Below are positions 9,041 through 18,462 of a DNA stretch of 43,354 nt, in pieces. The notes below the pieces were generated by a model, which made no database searches, was not told the DNA's origin, and was given only the letters and a program-made list of their open reading frames with translations. The stretch's first letter is position 1, and every line of letters begins with the position of its first letter. Made by a program: the position numbers and the translations under genes. Where the stretch lies: assembly GCA_945877115.1 (NCBI GenBank), contig CAMCQR010000010.1:1-43354 (forward strand), given 5' to 3'. The DNA is from Synechococcus sp. UW140. GTDB taxonomy: Bacteria > Cyanobacteriota > Cyanobacteriia > PCC-6307 > Cyanobiaceae.

Positions 9041-10441
9041 GTGCAGCAGGGGGACGAACTGTGGCACCAAATTCAGCAGGCCCTGCAGGCCAATCTCAGC
9101 AAGCCCACCTTCGAGACCTGGATCCGGCCCGCTCGGGCCCTCACGTTCAGCGGGGGTACCCTCAGGCTGGAAGCCCCCACCGTCTTTGCCAGCGGCTGGT
9201 TGCGCAAGCACTACCTCACCCAGATCCAGGCCCTCGGCACCGAATTGAGTGGACATCCGGTGGTGATCGAGGTGGTGAGCGCCCCGGAGCAGCCCCAGGC
9301 CAACCCCAGAGACCAAGGGGAGGTGACGATCGTGAGCGAGGGGGAGAGTCGAACCCCGGCCCGGGATGACAGCCGCACCCCGAAGGGAGCCCCGTCACCG
9401 GAACGCCCCCCGGCGGGCCTTAATCCCCGCTACCGCTTCAGCCGTTTTGTGGTTGGACCCAACAGCCGCATGGCCCACGCTGCGGCTTTGGCGGTGGCGG
9501 AGTCGCCGGGTCGAGAATTCAATCCGTTGTTCCTCTGCGGCGGCGTGGGTCTGGGCAAAACCCACCTGATGCAGGCGATTGGCCACTACCGCCACGAAAT
9601 TGACCCCTTGGCCAGGGTGTTTTATGTCTCAACAGAAACCTTTACCAATGACCTGATTCAGGCGATTCGCAAAGATGGGATGCAAGCTTTTCGAGACCGC
9701 TATCGGGCTGCCGACCTAATTCTCGTCGATGACATCCAGTTTATTGAAGGTAAAGAATATACCCAGGAAGAATTTTTCCATACCTTCAATGCCCTGCATG
9801 AAGCGGGACGCCAACTGGTCATCGCCAGTGACAGGCCACCTAGCCAGATTCCCCGCCTGCAGGAACGCCTGATTTCCCGTTTTTCGATGGGACTGATTGC
9901 CGATATCCAGGCTCCCGACCTGGAAACCCGTATGGCGATTCTGCACAAGAAGGCCGAAGTGGAGCAGATGGCCCTGCCTCGGGATCTCATCCAATACATC
10001 GCCGGCCGCTTCACCTCCAATATCCGCGAGTTGGAGGGGGCCCTCACCCGGGCGGTGGCCTTCGCCTCGATCACGGGTCTACCGATGACGGTGGAGTCGG
10101 TAGCGCCGATGCTGGACCCGGTGGGCAATGACGTCGAAGTCACACCTCAGCAGGTTCTCGACAAAGTTTCAGAAGTCTTTGGCGTCGGCATTGAGGAGAT
10201 GCTGAGCCCCAGTCGCAAAAGAGCCGTTAGCCAGGCGCGCCAAGTGGGGATGTTCCTGATGCGTCAGACCACCAATCTCTCTCTGCCCCGCATTGGTGAG
10301 GCATTTGGTGGCAAGGATCACTCCACGGTGATGTACGCCGTAGAGCAGGTGGAACGCAAGCTCAACAGTGATCCCGGTTTAGCTCGTCAAGTCCAACAGG
10401 TGCGGGATCTGCTGCAAATTGATTCACGCAAGCGAAAGTAA
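9041..10441 (+). CDS. dnaA: Chromosomal replication initiator DnaA
   Basis: The 466-residue protein has all four DnaA domains. Domain I runs from about 1 to 80 ([18 protein letters not shown]), followed by a Pro-rich linker to 125. The AAA+ domain has Walker [10 protein letters not shown] at 167-175, Walker [11 protein letters not shown], and the sensor [15 protein letters not shown]. The C-terminal DNA-binding domain has the signature [15 protein letters not shown]. DnaA-ATP opens the replication origin. Translation starts at a GTG at 9041. The gene stands alone here; dnaN is not beside it. I saw no DnaA-box cluster in either flank, so this need not be the origin. Confidence 0.97.
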   Translation: MQQGDELWHQIQQALQANLSKPTFETWIRPARALTFSGGTLRLEAPTVFASGWLRKHYLTQIQALGTELSGHPVVIEVVSAPEQPQANPRDQGEVTIVSEGESRTPARDDSRTPKGAPSPERPPAGLNPRYRFSRFVVGPNSRMAHAAALAVAESPGREFNPLFLCGGVGLGKTHLMQAIGHYRHEIDPLARVFYVSTETFTNDLIQAIRKDGMQAFRDRYRAADLILVDDIQFIEGKEYTQEEFFHTFNALHEAGRQLVIASDRPPSQIPRLQERLISRFSMGLIADIQAPDLETRMAILHKKAEVEQMALPRDLIQYIAGRFTSNIRELEGALTRAVAFASITGLPMTVESVAPMLDPVGNDVEVTPQQVLDKVSEVFGVGIEEMLSPSRKRAVSQARQVGMFLMRQTTNLSLPRIGEAFGGKDHSTVMYAVEQVERKLNSDPGLARQVQQVRDLLQIDSRKRK

Positions 10442-10596
10442 TCCTATCAAGTTCTCTGCTAAATGGACAATAAGTGATTAATAGAACAGGAACTTAAAAC
10501 TTGTCCGCCCAAAATAAAGATTGGCAGGGCGTATGAAATCTAAGATTAAATTTTTAACGATTCAAAGACATGAATAATTAACTCGAAACCAAATCG
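10442..10596. other. AT-rich gap between dnaA and cbbX
   Basis: This 155-bp stretch between two convergent genes is much richer in A and T than its surroundings. I looked for DnaA boxes (TTATCCACA-like) and for a hairpin followed by T residues and found neither. It probably contains the unlabelled 3' ends of both transcripts. Confidence 0.4.
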
Positions 10597-11553
10597 CTAC
10601 AAATTAATAATGGGTTCACTACGGTCCTTTCCTTCAACTTCGCCACTGAAGACCCGACTTGCCGTAATATCCTCCGCCTCAATCGTCATCAGGTCCTGTT
10701 TATTGAGCCTAGACCCCATACCATTAAACAATCGATTGGCCTGTCGCATGCGGGCTCGATCGATCGCATTGCGAATTGATCGGGCATTAGCAAAGAACGG
10801 TAACTTCCTGCGACGATCAATATAATCAGCAAAAACGACCCTGGCCTCGTCACTAAAACGGTAGTTTTCGGCAGCAAGTATCAGCTGGGCAATGGTAAAA
10901 AGCTCTTTGGAACTATAGTCTGGGAAGTCAATATGATTAGCTACTCTTGATGAAAGGCCTGGGTTAGATTGATAAAAAATATCCATGCGTTCTTTATAGC
11001 CAGCAAAAATCACAACAAGGTCATCTCGATTTGACTCCATCACCTGCAACAATATCTCAATCGCTTCAGCACCATAATCACGTTCATTCTCAGGGCGATA
11101 AAGATAATAAGCTTCATCAATAAACAAAACGCCACCCATCGCCTTTTTAAGCATTTCACGGGTCTTGGGTGCGGTATGGCCTATATATTGACCGACCAGA
11201 TCATCGCGGGTCGCCGTAACCACATGACCTTTGCGTAGATAGCCAAGTCCATGGAGAATTCTGGACATCCTTTCGGCAACGGTGGTCTTACCGGTGCCAG
11301 GAGGTCCGGTAAAAGACATATGTAGGCTGGGCCGGGTCGTTTCCAGACCGATAAGATGACGGGCTTTGTTAACGACTAGTAGGGCGGCAATCTCTCTTAT
11401 TCGTGCCTTAACGGGTTTAAGTCCAACAAGTTCGTGGTCCAGTTGATCCAAAACCTCCTGAATACCAGAAGCCTCGTAGGACCCTCGCAAATCGACGGTG
11501 GTGTCTTCCTGGTTCAGGCTTTGTTCGGGATCCGTTCCGTCAGAGGAGTTCAT
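10597..11553 (-). CDS. cbbX: CbbX, red-type Rubisco activase
   Basis: CbbX is a hexameric AAA+ motor that removes inhibitory sugar phosphates from form I Rubisco by tugging on the large-subunit C-terminus. The 318-residue protein has Walker [10 protein letters not shown] (83-91), the pore loop [11 protein letters not shown], Walker [13 protein letters not shown] and the arginine-finger region [14 protein letters not shown] chose the ATG at 11553, which overlaps acRAF by 14 bp. The longer ORF in the track would need a TTG at 11589. It closes the leftward CO2-fixation cluster. In form IA carboxysomal systems some activases are CbbQ/CbbO, but this protein is clearly CbbX. Confidence 0.93.
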   Translation of the reverse strand: MNSSDGTDPEQSLNQEDTTVDLRGSYEASGIQEVLDQLDHELVGLKPVKARIREIAALLVVNKARHLIGLETTRPSLHMSFTGPPGTGKTTVAERMSRILHGLGYLRKGHVVTATRDDLVGQYIGHTAPKTREMLKKAMGGVLFIDEAYYLYRPENERDYGAEAIEILLQVMESNRDDLVVIFAGYKERMDIFYQSNPGLSSRVANHIDFPDYSSKELFTIAQLILAAENYRFSDEARVVFADYIDRRRKLPFFANARSIRNAIDRARMRQANRLFNGMGSRLNKQDLMTIEAEDITASRVFSGEVEGKDRSEPIINL

Positions 11554-11782
11554 CAATCGCCGCAATAAAACTTTGCTCGGCTTCGCCAAAGACCTGGCCC
11601 TCCTCAGGCCGCACCGTTAAGTTGACATAGGTACGACCAAAACTGATATCGGGGAACTTATCTAAACGATCTGAGAGATCATTGAGTCTTTCCAGAAACA
11701 CCCGGGTGGCCTCATAGTCACCGAATTCAACACGACGCTCGAAACGATCCGGTCGAGAGCGTTGCGTCCAAGGCTGATCCAT
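11540..11782 (-). CDS. acRAF, alpha-carboxysome Rubisco assembly factor
   Basis: The 80-residue protein resembles pterin-4a-carbinolamine dehydratase. Its [15 protein letters not shown] block replaces the catalytic His-bearing segment, so dehydratase activity is not expected. This is the pattern of acRAF, a chaperone that helps form IA Rubisco fold or assemble (Wheatley and colleagues described it for alpha-carboxysomes). The C-terminal half, [18 protein letters not shown], completes the small alpha/beta fold. It overlaps cbbX by 14 bp and follows chpX after 34 bp, so all are probably co-transcribed. Confidence 0.88.
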   Translation of the reverse strand: MDQPWTQRSRPDRFERRVEFGDYEATRVFLERLNDLSDRLDKFPDISFGRTYVNLTVRPEEGQVFGEAEQSFIAAIDELL

Positions 11783-11816
11783 GCTGACAATTCTAGGAGC
11801 TTTGTTGAATGAGACT

Positions 11817-12965
11817 TTAGGTCACCACGGCAAGGCAATCCGTACGGGCGGTCGCTAAACGGTTAGCCCAAGCAGCGGCATGGGCCCGGTTGGCGGCCTG
11901 TTGGCTTGGATCGGCGCTGGCAAGATCGAAGGGGAAGGTGCCCTCAATGGCCGCATTGGTCACACAGAACATTGATTTCTGAAAGCTCATGGCGATTTTG
12001 ACCCTCTCATCGCCTTCACCCCGGGTGCGCTTGAGGTATAACGCATGCAGTCGCTCCGGCAGATGGCGGTACATGTCCTGCATCAACAGGCTCGGGGGGA
12101 TGCCGGCACCCATGGTGGGCAAGGGGTCGGCATAAAGGGCGCCGTAGCTGAATTGCCCCTGATCCGGCGAAATCTGCTGGGCCTGGGCATTGAAAGAAAC
12201 CGTGCCCAGAAAGGGCGTGCCGCGTAGAAACACGGCTTCGACATAGGGGACCGCCACATCGGCTAGAAAGGACAGGCCGGCCTCGGGGGGCAAGACCCAG
12301 AACCGTTCTCCTGCCACAGTCACCCCATAGGTGATCGGCTTTCCGGCGGCGCCCACCAAGCTCTGACGCAGGAAATCGACCACATCCCGAATCGAGCTGA
12401 TCGATCCCTGGGCTTCAGCCTGGGCCAAGTCGATAAATAGATCACTCATCACTCGCCAAAATTGGCCCAGGGCGTGGGTGGTGGCGGCGACCCGTATGGC
12501 TTCCAGCAGAAAATTGGGGAAGAGGGGATGGAGGATAGCGAGCAGGGGATCCTGCTTGGTCTTGTGGGCAATGATGGCAGCACTGTCCTGCAAAAAAGCC
12601 TTGCTATCCAGATAGGCATCGAGACCACCTGTACCATGCCAAAGCATGGTTTTCATGCAATATTCTGCATATTCAAAATTAATACGATCATGGCAAAGAT
12701 GACGCCATATCTTGGCCAGGCTTAAATCGCCATCTAAAAAGCGAAAAATCGGAAGTGGATTAAGAAACTGAGCTTCTGCTTGATAGATCAGATTGCGGCT
12801 ATAAGCATCTAAAACTTCGCCGTAGCTATGTAAAACATCCACCACTTCAATGCGATTTTCCTCGCTTTCATTCAGTAGGGTTGATCCCGTCAATAATTGT
12901 TGCTGCAGCTCTAGAGAACTGGGCATGCCGCCGCGGTGCGTCAGCAGCTCGGAAATGACTGGCAT
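11817..12965 (-). CDS. chpX: CO2 hydration protein ChpX (CupB-type)
   Basis: ChpX/CupB is the peripheral subunit of specialised NDH-1 complexes that turn CO2 into bicarbonate at the thylakoid membrane. The 382-residue protein begins after a short variable N-terminus and contains conserved His- and Cys-bearing segments such as WRHLCHDRINFEYAEYC, MLWHGTGGLDAYLDS and LHPLFPNFLLEAIR. Placement next to ndhD and ndhF variants supports the call; the stop/start overlaps ndhD at base 12965. Low-affinity CupB and high-affinity CupA are paralogues. I favour CupB because alpha-cyanobacterial clusters usually carry it, but this was not tested. Confidence 0.87.
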   Translation of the reverse strand: MPVISELLTHRGGMPSSLELQQQLLTGSTLLNESEENRIEVVDVLHSYGEVLDAYSRNLIYQAEAQFLNPLPIFRFLDGDLSLAKIWRHLCHDRINFEYAEYCMKTMLWHGTGGLDAYLDSKAFLQDSAAIIAHKTKQDPLLAILHPLFPNFLLEAIRVAATTHALGQFWRVMSDLFIDLAQAEAQGSISSIRDVVDFLRQSLVGAAGKPITYGVTVAGERFWVLPPEAGLSFLADVAVPYVEAVFLRGTPFLGTVSFNAQAQQISPDQGQFSYGALYADPLPTMGAGIPPSLLMQDMYRHLPERLHALYLKRTRGEGDERVKIAMSFQKSMFCVTNAAIEGTFPFDLASADPSQQAANRAHAAAWANRLATARTDCLAVVT

Positions 12966-14491
12966 CAGCCCACTCCTCCGACGCTCAGCAGGGCCACCAA
13001 ATCGGGTAATCGGGCCATGGCAATGCTGGTACTTTCGCTGAGATTGCCCAACCCCGCTGGCAGCAAACCAATCGCAATTACGGCCAAAGCAAGGGCCAGG
13101 GCTGGAATCGTCTCACGGGGAGCTACCGCCGCTAGTCGGATATCGAGGCGACCATCGACCTCAGCCAGGCTGGGGGGCGTAATCGCCAAGCGCCCGAAGA
13201 AGGCCCGGTTAACTAGCAGCAGTAAATACACAGCCGTCAAACCGGAACCCACCATGCACAGCAAAGTCGCCAGCGGGAAGCGCTCGATGCTCCCCTGAAA
13301 GACCAGGAATTCGGAGATGAAACCGGCCATTCCTGGCATGCCGGCGCTGGCCATGACCCCAAGGGTCATCAAGCTGCCGGTGAGGGGCAATCCCCTTTCA
13401 GGATTCAGCAATCCCCGCAACACATCCAGATCACGGGTGCCGGTCTTTCGATAGACGATGCCAACCAGCAGAAACAAAAGGGCTGAAATCAAGCCATGGC
13501 TAACCATCTGGAAGATTGCACCGGCGAGGCTGACCGGTGTGGCTGCAGCCGCAGCCAACAGGATGTAACCCATGTGCCCCACCGAGCTGTAGGCCACCAT
13601 GCGCTTCATGTCCCGCTGGGCGATGGCCGCCAGGGAGCCATAGAGAACAGAAATGGCTGCCCAGATCGCCAACCAGGGGGCCACCAGGGTCCAGGCTTGG
13701 GGAAACAGGCCAAGACAGAAGCGCAATAACCCATAGGTGCCTAGTTTCAACAGCACACCGGCCAGAAGCACCGAAACCGGACTGGAGGCCTGGGTGTGGG
13801 CATCCGGCAGCCAGCTGTGGAAAGGGAAAAGGGGGATCTTGATGCCAAACCCGATCAGGAGGGCACCAAGGAGGACCAATTGACTTCCCATAGCCAGACG
13901 TTCACTATCAATCGGTGTAATGCTGAAATCTGCTACCCCTGTCAACACGGCCAGTCCTAGAAAGGCCCCCAGGATCAACATTCCTGAAACCGCCGTGAAT
14001 AACAAAAATTTGGTGGCAGCGGCGGCGCGATCAACGCCGCCCCAAATAGAAATCAACAACCAAAGGGGAATCAGTTCCAGTTCATAGAACAGGAAGAACA
14101 ACAGTAGATTCCCAGCCATGAATGCACCATTGACGGCACCGCTAATAATTAACAGCAGGGCGAAATAAAGCCGGGGCCTTTGACTGATATCCCGAGTACA
14201 AACAACCGTAACTAAGCTCAGGGCACTATTAATTAACAATAGCGGTAGTGATAAACCATCAATTCCTAGTCGATATTCCAGGCCAAGCCCAGGCAGCCAG
14301 GGCAGGGTCTCGACCAACTGCAGATCGGTGAGGACGGGGTTAAAAGACCTCAGGACCACCAGATTCCAGACCAGCTGGGCGACCAGCACCACCAAAGCAA
14401 GGGAACGCATGCGTCCTGGAGGTGGATTTCCCGGCCAGAGCAGCAGCAGGAAACTGCCAAGCAAAGGGATTAACAGCAAGGCACTCAGCAT
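12965..14491 (-). CDS. ndhD4: NDH-1 subunit NdhD of the CO2-uptake complex (NdhD4-like)
   Basis: The 508-residue antiporter-like membrane subunit has about 14 predicted helices. Landmarks are LELIPLWLLISIWGG (conserved Glu and Trp of MrpD-like proteins), PLFPFHSWLPDAHTQASSPVSVLLAGVLLKLGTYGL (pump helices, given here in outline), and MKRMVAYSSVGHMGYI. It pairs with NdhF and ChpX in the CO2-hydrating NDH-1 form; the pumping modules couple electron flow to hydration. It sits 9 bp downstream of ndhF and overlaps chpX by a base. Whether it is type 3 or type 4 needs a tree. Confidence 0.88.
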   Translation of the reverse strand: MLSALLLIPLLGSFLLLLWPGNPPPGRMRSLALVVLVAQLVWNLVVLRSFNPVLTDLQLVETLPWLPGLGLEYRLGIDGLSLPLLLINSALSLVTVVCTRDISQRPRLYFALLLIISGAVNGAFMAGNLLLFFLFYELELIPLWLLISIWGGVDRAAAATKFLLFTAVSGMLILGAFLGLAVLTGVADFSITPIDSERLAMGSQLVLLGALLIGFGIKIPLFPFHSWLPDAHTQASSPVSVLLAGVLLKLGTYGLLRFCLGLFPQAWTLVAPWLAIWAAISVLYGSLAAIAQRDMKRMVAYSSVGHMGYILLAAAAATPVSLAGAIFQMVSHGLISALLFLLVGIVYRKTGTRDLDVLRGLLNPERGLPLTGSLMTLGVMASAGMPGMAGFISEFLVFQGSIERFPLATLLCMVGSGLTAVYLLLLVNRAFFGRLAITPPSLAEVDGRLDIRLAAVAPRETIPALALALAVIAIGLLPAGLGNLSESTSIAMARLPDLVALLSVGGVG

Positions 14492-14500
14492 GATTTTCTC

Positions 14501-16369
14501 CTATCCCCTGAACCAGGTCAGGCTGCCAAAGAGTAAGACAATCGCCACAAGCACGGTTAAGACATAAGTCTGCAACTGGCCACTCACCCCGAGTTTCAAA
14601 CCCTCGGCACTAGCAAGGGATAGGCTACCAACCCGACGGGCCAGGCCATTGACGACAACCCGATCAATGGTATTGGTGAATTGGGCTAGCCCGGCCACCC
14701 AAGCAACAATGGTGGCTCGATAAATACGATCGGTATAGAAATCATAGGCCAGTAGGTCCTGCAGAGTTCGCAGGGGGCGCAGCATCGAACGGGACCAGAA
14801 GCGATCCAGCCGCACCAAGCAGCCAATCACCACACCCACCAGGCCCGTGGCCACCACAAGCAAGGCACTGGCAATGGAGACAGGAACAACGCCTGGAGAG
14901 GGATCAAGCCGGGCCATGATCAAAGGGGTCAGCATCACGATCACCATCAGGCTGACCATGGGGACCGCCATCAACCAATTGACCTCCGGCGTGCGTTTGG
15001 TCTTGGCATGGGGGACATCTAGAAAGACCTGGCGGAAGACACGCACGAGGTTGAAGGCCGTCAGACCATGGACCAGCAGCACTACGGCGGCGAAGAAGGG
15101 GGATTGGGGCAGTAACTGATCCACCATCAGGCCATAACACCAGAAACACCCCAAGGGCAAGATTCCTGTCAGGCCGGCGGCTGCCACCAGATAGGCGCCA
15201 GTAGTGGCGGGCATGCGGCTGCCCAGTCCACCGAGTTCGGTGATGTCCTGGCAGTTAGTGGTCGAAATCACACTGCCCACACTCATGAACAGCAGCGCCT
15301 TGGCCAGACCGTGGGCCAGCAGCAACAGCAAGACCACGACGGGCTGTTCCAAGGCAATGGCAATAAAGACCAAACCAAGGATCGAACTGGTGCCATAGGA
15401 GAAAGCCCGTTTGAGATCCACCTGGGCGATTGCGACCAGGGCGCCGCCCACGGCACTGATGGTGCCCACCGCCAGCAAGCCATTGACCGCCAGGTGCGAG
15501 AGTTTGAGTAAGGGCATGACCTTGAGCAGAACCAAGGCTCCGCAGGTGACCACCACCGAATTACGCAAAATGGAGGCTGGATTGGGGCCTTCCATGGCCT
15601 CATCCAGCCAGAGGTGCATCGGAAACTGGGCACATTTTCCCATCGGCCCAGCAATCAACCCCAGTCCCAGCAGGGTGCCCGCCAGGGGGGTGATGGCTCC
15701 GGTGGCCTGACTGTTAACCGCCCAGGCGTAAAGATCGGGGAATTCAAGTGAGCCCGCCCAGGCGGAGAGAGCTACCACCGCCATCAACAGCAACACATCT
15801 CCCACCCGCTTGGTAAGAAAGGCATCGCGGGCAGCGGTGACAACTAGGGGCTGGGCATACCAAAATCCCACCAATAAATAGGTAGAAAGAGTGAGCATTT
15901 CCAGGAGGAAATAGCTCATAAACAGGTTGCTGCTTAGCACCACCCCTGCCATGGCGCCTTCAAAGAAGCCCACAAGGGCATAAAAACGAGCCAAGGACCA
16001 ATCCTTGTCCATGTAGCCAAGGGCAAAAACCTGGCAGAGGACACTCATCGTGGTCACCATTTCCAGGGCGGCCAGATTAGTGAAGGAGAGGTCAAATCCA
16101 ATCTTCAGGTTCAGGTCAGCGAGCTGAAACCAATTCCATTGCAGATGGCGTGCACCCGTGCTCAAGACCTCTCGGAACACCAAGCTGCCGTGAATAAGGG
16201 CCACTAATGAAAGCAGCAAATTAAGATAGGCCGCCGGCCGGGGGCCCTGACGTTTGATCCAGCCCGTGGCCCAGGGAAGGGACAGAAGCACACCGCTGAA
16301 CCCGTAAAGCGGGATCAGCCAGGCGGTCTGAATCGACAGGGGCAGTTCTTCAGGCAAAGGAAGCGGCAC
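14501..16369 (-). CDS. ndhF4: NDH-1 subunit NdhF of the CO2-uptake complex (NdhF4-like)
   Basis: The 622-residue polytopic protein is an NdhF/NuoL-type subunit. It has FPMHLWLDEAMEGPNPASILRNS, where respiratory homologues have H-x-WLPDAMEGPTPVSALIHA. It also has VDLKRAFSYGTSSILGLVF and the long C-terminal lateral-helix region. The altered pump motif (LDEAMEGPNPAS, with ILRNSVVV) is what I would expect of the CO2-uptake NdhF class. Translation starts at a GTG at 16369. It heads the ndhF-ndhD-chpX set, with an 80-bp gap from the ferritin-like gene upstream that could hold a separate promoter. Confidence 0.88.
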   Translation of the reverse strand: MPLPLPEELPLSIQTAWLIPLYGFSGVLLSLPWATGWIKRQGPRPAAYLNLLLSLVALIHGSLVFREVLSTGARHLQWNWFQLADLNLKIGFDLSFTNLAALEMVTTMSVLCQVFALGYMDKDWSLARFYALVGFFEGAMAGVVLSSNLFMSYFLLEMLTLSTYLLVGFWYAQPLVVTAARDAFLTKRVGDVLLLMAVVALSAWAGSLEFPDLYAWAVNSQATGAITPLAGTLLGLGLIAGPMGKCAQFPMHLWLDEAMEGPNPASILRNSVVVTCGALVLLKVMPLLKLSHLAVNGLLAVGTISAVGGALVAIAQVDLKRAFSYGTSSILGLVFIAIALEQPVVVLLLLLAHGLAKALLFMSVGSVISTTNCQDITELGGLGSRMPATTGAYLVAAAGLTGILPLGCFWCYGLMVDQLLPQSPFFAAVVLLVHGLTAFNLVRVFRQVFLDVPHAKTKRTPEVNWLMAVPMVSLMVIVMLTPLIMARLDPSPGVVPVSIASALLVVATGLVGVVIGCLVRLDRFWSRSMLRPLRTLQDLLAYDFYTDRIYRATIVAWVAGLAQFTNTIDRVVVNGLARRVGSLSLASAEGLKLGVSGQLQTYVLTVLVAIVLLFGSLTWFRG

Positions 16370-16449
16370 TCGACTGGGTCCGACGGCAAAGGTGCTGGCG
16401 GTGGAATCTAGTCAGTGAGGCAGGCCCAACGGTCAGGGTCAGAACCTCA

Positions 16450-16920
16450 TCAGAAGGTGGCGTGATGGGGCTCGGCCAAGGCCACAGCGGAGGGAAGGGT
16501 GGCTAACCATTCCTGCAGTTCCTGGCCATGGTGGGATTCCTCCTGCCAGAGGGCGGCAAAGAAATCACGGTTGTCGGTGTCGGCGATGGCTTCGCAGAAC
16601 CGCACGGCCTCGGCGTAGTGCTCAATCAGATCAACTTCAAGAACCGCATCCAGGCGCAACAGTCCCTCCAGATCGGGGGCGTGGCTGATGGGCTTGAGTT
16701 GGGAGGCACCTGGGGCCAGGCCCAGCTGCAGCATGCGTTGCACAAGGCGTTCGGCATGTTGCAGCTCCTCGACCGTTTCGCGGCGAAAACGGCCAGCCGC
16801 CTCCACTTCTCCCCATTGATCAGCCAGGCAGGCCTGGGTCATGTACTGCTGGACGGCAGAAAGTTCCAGACTTAGGGCGCGGCCCAGGTAACCCGAGACG
16901 CGCGGATGAATAGACACCAT
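16450..16920 (-). CDS. Ferritin-like protein of the carboxysome cluster
   Basis: The 156-residue four-helix protein resembles bacterioferritin and is a recurring partner of alpha-carboxysome clusters. Di-iron ligands are visible as Glu in LSLELSAVQQYM, ExxH in EELQHAER, Glu in DLIEHYAEAV and ExxH in EESHHGQEL. In bacterioferritin a Met just after the second Glu binds haem. Here that position is Leu, so this is probably a haem-free ferritin-like protein. A role in iron or oxidant handling near the carboxysome is inference. It starts only 5 bp downstream of csoS1E. Confidence 0.85.
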   Translation of the reverse strand: MVSIHPRVSGYLGRALSLELSAVQQYMTQACLADQWGEVEAAGRFRRETVEELQHAERLVQRMLQLGLAPGASQLKPISHAPDLEGLLRLDAVLEVDLIEHYAEAVRFCEAIADTDNRDFFAALWQEESHHGQELQEWLATLPSAVALAEPHHATF

Positions 16921-16925
16921 GGAGC

Positions 16926-17816
16926 TCAGAGGCGACGGGGACCTTCGCTGGCGATCAGTGCCGGCTCGACTTCAGAATGGGGACGGGCAATGATGTGGGC
17001 GGCGACGAGACCATCGCCGACCCGCTCACAGGCATCGGCACCGGCGCGAACGGCGGCATTCACGGCGCCGGTCTCACCGCGAACCATGACGGTGACATAG
17101 CCACCACCGACGAATTCACGGGCCACCAAGGTAACTTCTGCCGACTTGGTCATGGCGTCAGCCGCCTCGATCGCCGGCACGAGACCGCGGGTTTCAATCA
17201 TGCCGAGGGCGATGCCCTGCACTGAGGAGGCCATGGGGAAAGGGGTAATGGAAAACGGGGAACGGGGCGGGGTACCGCCGCTGAGGGAAGACCCACCAGC
17301 GGCAGGCGAGCTGCCAGCCTTGATAGCAACGGCCGCCGCCGGCTGGCCGGTGCCGGCGGCAGTGGCGGATGCCGATTTGGCAGCAGGAGCCGCTAGGGCT
17401 GAGCTACGGGATCGGCTGGAGCGGGAAGGAACCGAACGGGTCGCCCGTGGGGGGGCGCTGCGGTTCGTTGGCACAGGCCCGCTGGTGGCCGCGGGCAGGG
17501 CACGGGAGGCTGGGGCCTCGGCCGGCACCTTGGTGTCGATAACGGGTTGGGCCTCCACGGTGACCCCGTAGGCCAGGACCGCAGGGGGCTGCTCCTGGCT
17601 GGTCACGACTGGTTCGGGCAGCTTTACCTCAGGCGGTTCGGAGGGGGCCAATACAGCTGAGGCTGGCAGGTCGTAAGAGGCGGGTAGGGTCACGCCTTCC
17701 TGGGCAGCCACGGGGGAGTCCGCAGGCTGGACGGGTTTAGCCGCCGCGCGGGAGGGGCCACTAGCAGCCCGGCGCCGGGCAGGGCTGCGACCGGATCGGG
17801 GGGTGCTGTTGGCCAT
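16926..17816 (-). CDS. csoS1E: CsoS1E, BMC-H shell protein with long N-terminal extension
   Basis: Residues about 195-285 form a standard single-domain BMC hexamer subunit (IALGMIETRGLVPAIEAADAM, FVGGGYVTVMVRGETGAV), nearly identical to CsoS1. Ahead of it lies a roughly 190-residue extension rich in Ala, Pro, Ser and Arg, without clear repeats and likely disordered. This architecture is CsoS1E, known from some Prochlorococcus and Synechococcus. The pore loop VGGGY matches the family. The extension may bind cargo or CsoS2, or cap the shell; this is inference. The ATG at 17814-17816 lies 70 bp downstream of csoS4B. Confidence 0.85.
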   Translation of the reverse strand: MANSTPRSGRSPARRRAASGPSRAAAKPVQPADSPVAAQEGVTLPASYDLPASAVLAPSEPPEVKLPEPVVTSQEQPPAVLAYGVTVEAQPVIDTKVPAEAPASRALPAATSGPVPTNRSAPPRATRSVPSRSSRSRSSALAAPAAKSASATAAGTGQPAAAVAIKAGSSPAAGGSSLSGGTPPRSPFSITPFPMASSVQGIALGMIETRGLVPAIEAADAMTKSAEVTLVAREFVGGGYVTVMVRGETGAVNAAVRAGADACERVGDGLVAAHIIARPHSEVEPALIASEGPRRL

Positions 17817-17886
17817 GGCAAGAAGGAAGGGGTAATGGGGACGAACCGAAACGGAGCCCAGGGGGGATCACGTGGGGGAGCGGAAC

Positions 17887-18138
17887 TTACCCATCGGGTT
17901 CCCAGAAATCGATAATCCCGCCGATGGTCAGGTCGGTCTGGACGGCAGGATCGGGGCAGGCAAAACGTGCGGCACTGCCGCTGGCGGTGAAAACCCAGTT
18001 GCCAATAGCGGCACCCACGGGATCCACCGCCACACTGAGCTTTCCCTTGGGGGTGCGCAGGATCCGCAGATTCATGTGGCTCAGCCCATCGACCCGATGG
18101 GTGCAGACCAACGATCCGGCCACCTGCATGATTTCCAT
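17887..18138 (-). CDS. csoS4B: CsoS4B carboxysome vertex pentamer protein
   Basis: This 83-residue BMC-P (CcmL/EutN-type) protein forms pentamers that cap the icosahedral vertices. The fold signature is MQVAGSLVCTHRVDGL, then KLSVAVDPVGAAIGNWVF, SGSAARFA and a closing TIGGIIDFWEP. I use the internal ATG at 18138 rather than the longer ORF, because it overlaps the csoS4A stop (TGATG) and gives the family's usual length. Confidence 0.95.
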   Translation of the reverse strand: MEIMQVAGSLVCTHRVDGLSHMNLRILRTPKGKLSVAVDPVGAAIGNWVFTASGSAARFACPDPAVQTDLTIGGIIDFWEPDG

Positions 18139-18461
18139 CAGGCCTTGCCTCCGTTCACGGTCCCTGACGCCAGAGTGGCTGCAACCGGGGCGGTATTGGT
18201 AGCCAAAGCCTTGGCAGCGTCCGGATCCCAATGGTCAATAATTCCCACAATGGTTAGGTCACTGGGATAGGACTTGCTACCAGCGGCCTCGCGGGCCGCT
18301 GAGCTGCCGACACAGATCACCCAATCACCTGGAACGCAACCGACCGCATCGACAGCCACCTTCTGGGTACTTCCATCCAGAACAACCTGTAGATGCTTGT
18401 GCTCAAAATCAGGAATGCGGTTGGTTGAAACGAGGGGTTTTACAACTTTGCAGATCAACAT
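18138..18461 (-). CDS. csoS4A: CsoS4A carboxysome vertex pentamer protein
   Basis: The 107-residue BMC-P protein is the paralogue of CsoS4B. It begins MLICKVVKPLVSTNRI, and has VDAVGCVPGDWVICVGSSAARE and LTIVGIIDHWDPD. Residues after about 88 form an Ala/Thr-rich tail not needed for the fold and slightly longer than usual. Few copies per shell are needed. It follows csoSCA after a 1-bp gap and shares one base with csoS4B. Confidence 0.95.
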   Translation of the reverse strand: MLICKVVKPLVSTNRIPDFEHKHLQVVLDGSTQKVAVDAVGCVPGDWVICVGSSAAREAAGSKSYPSDLTIVGIIDHWDPDAAKALATNTAPVAATLASGTVNGGKA

Positions 18462-18462
18462 C

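Noticed and set aside
8981-10596. Replication origin at dnaA
   Set aside because: No DnaA-box cluster was seen in either flank, and dnaN is not adjacent. Cyanobacterial origins are often away from dnaA.
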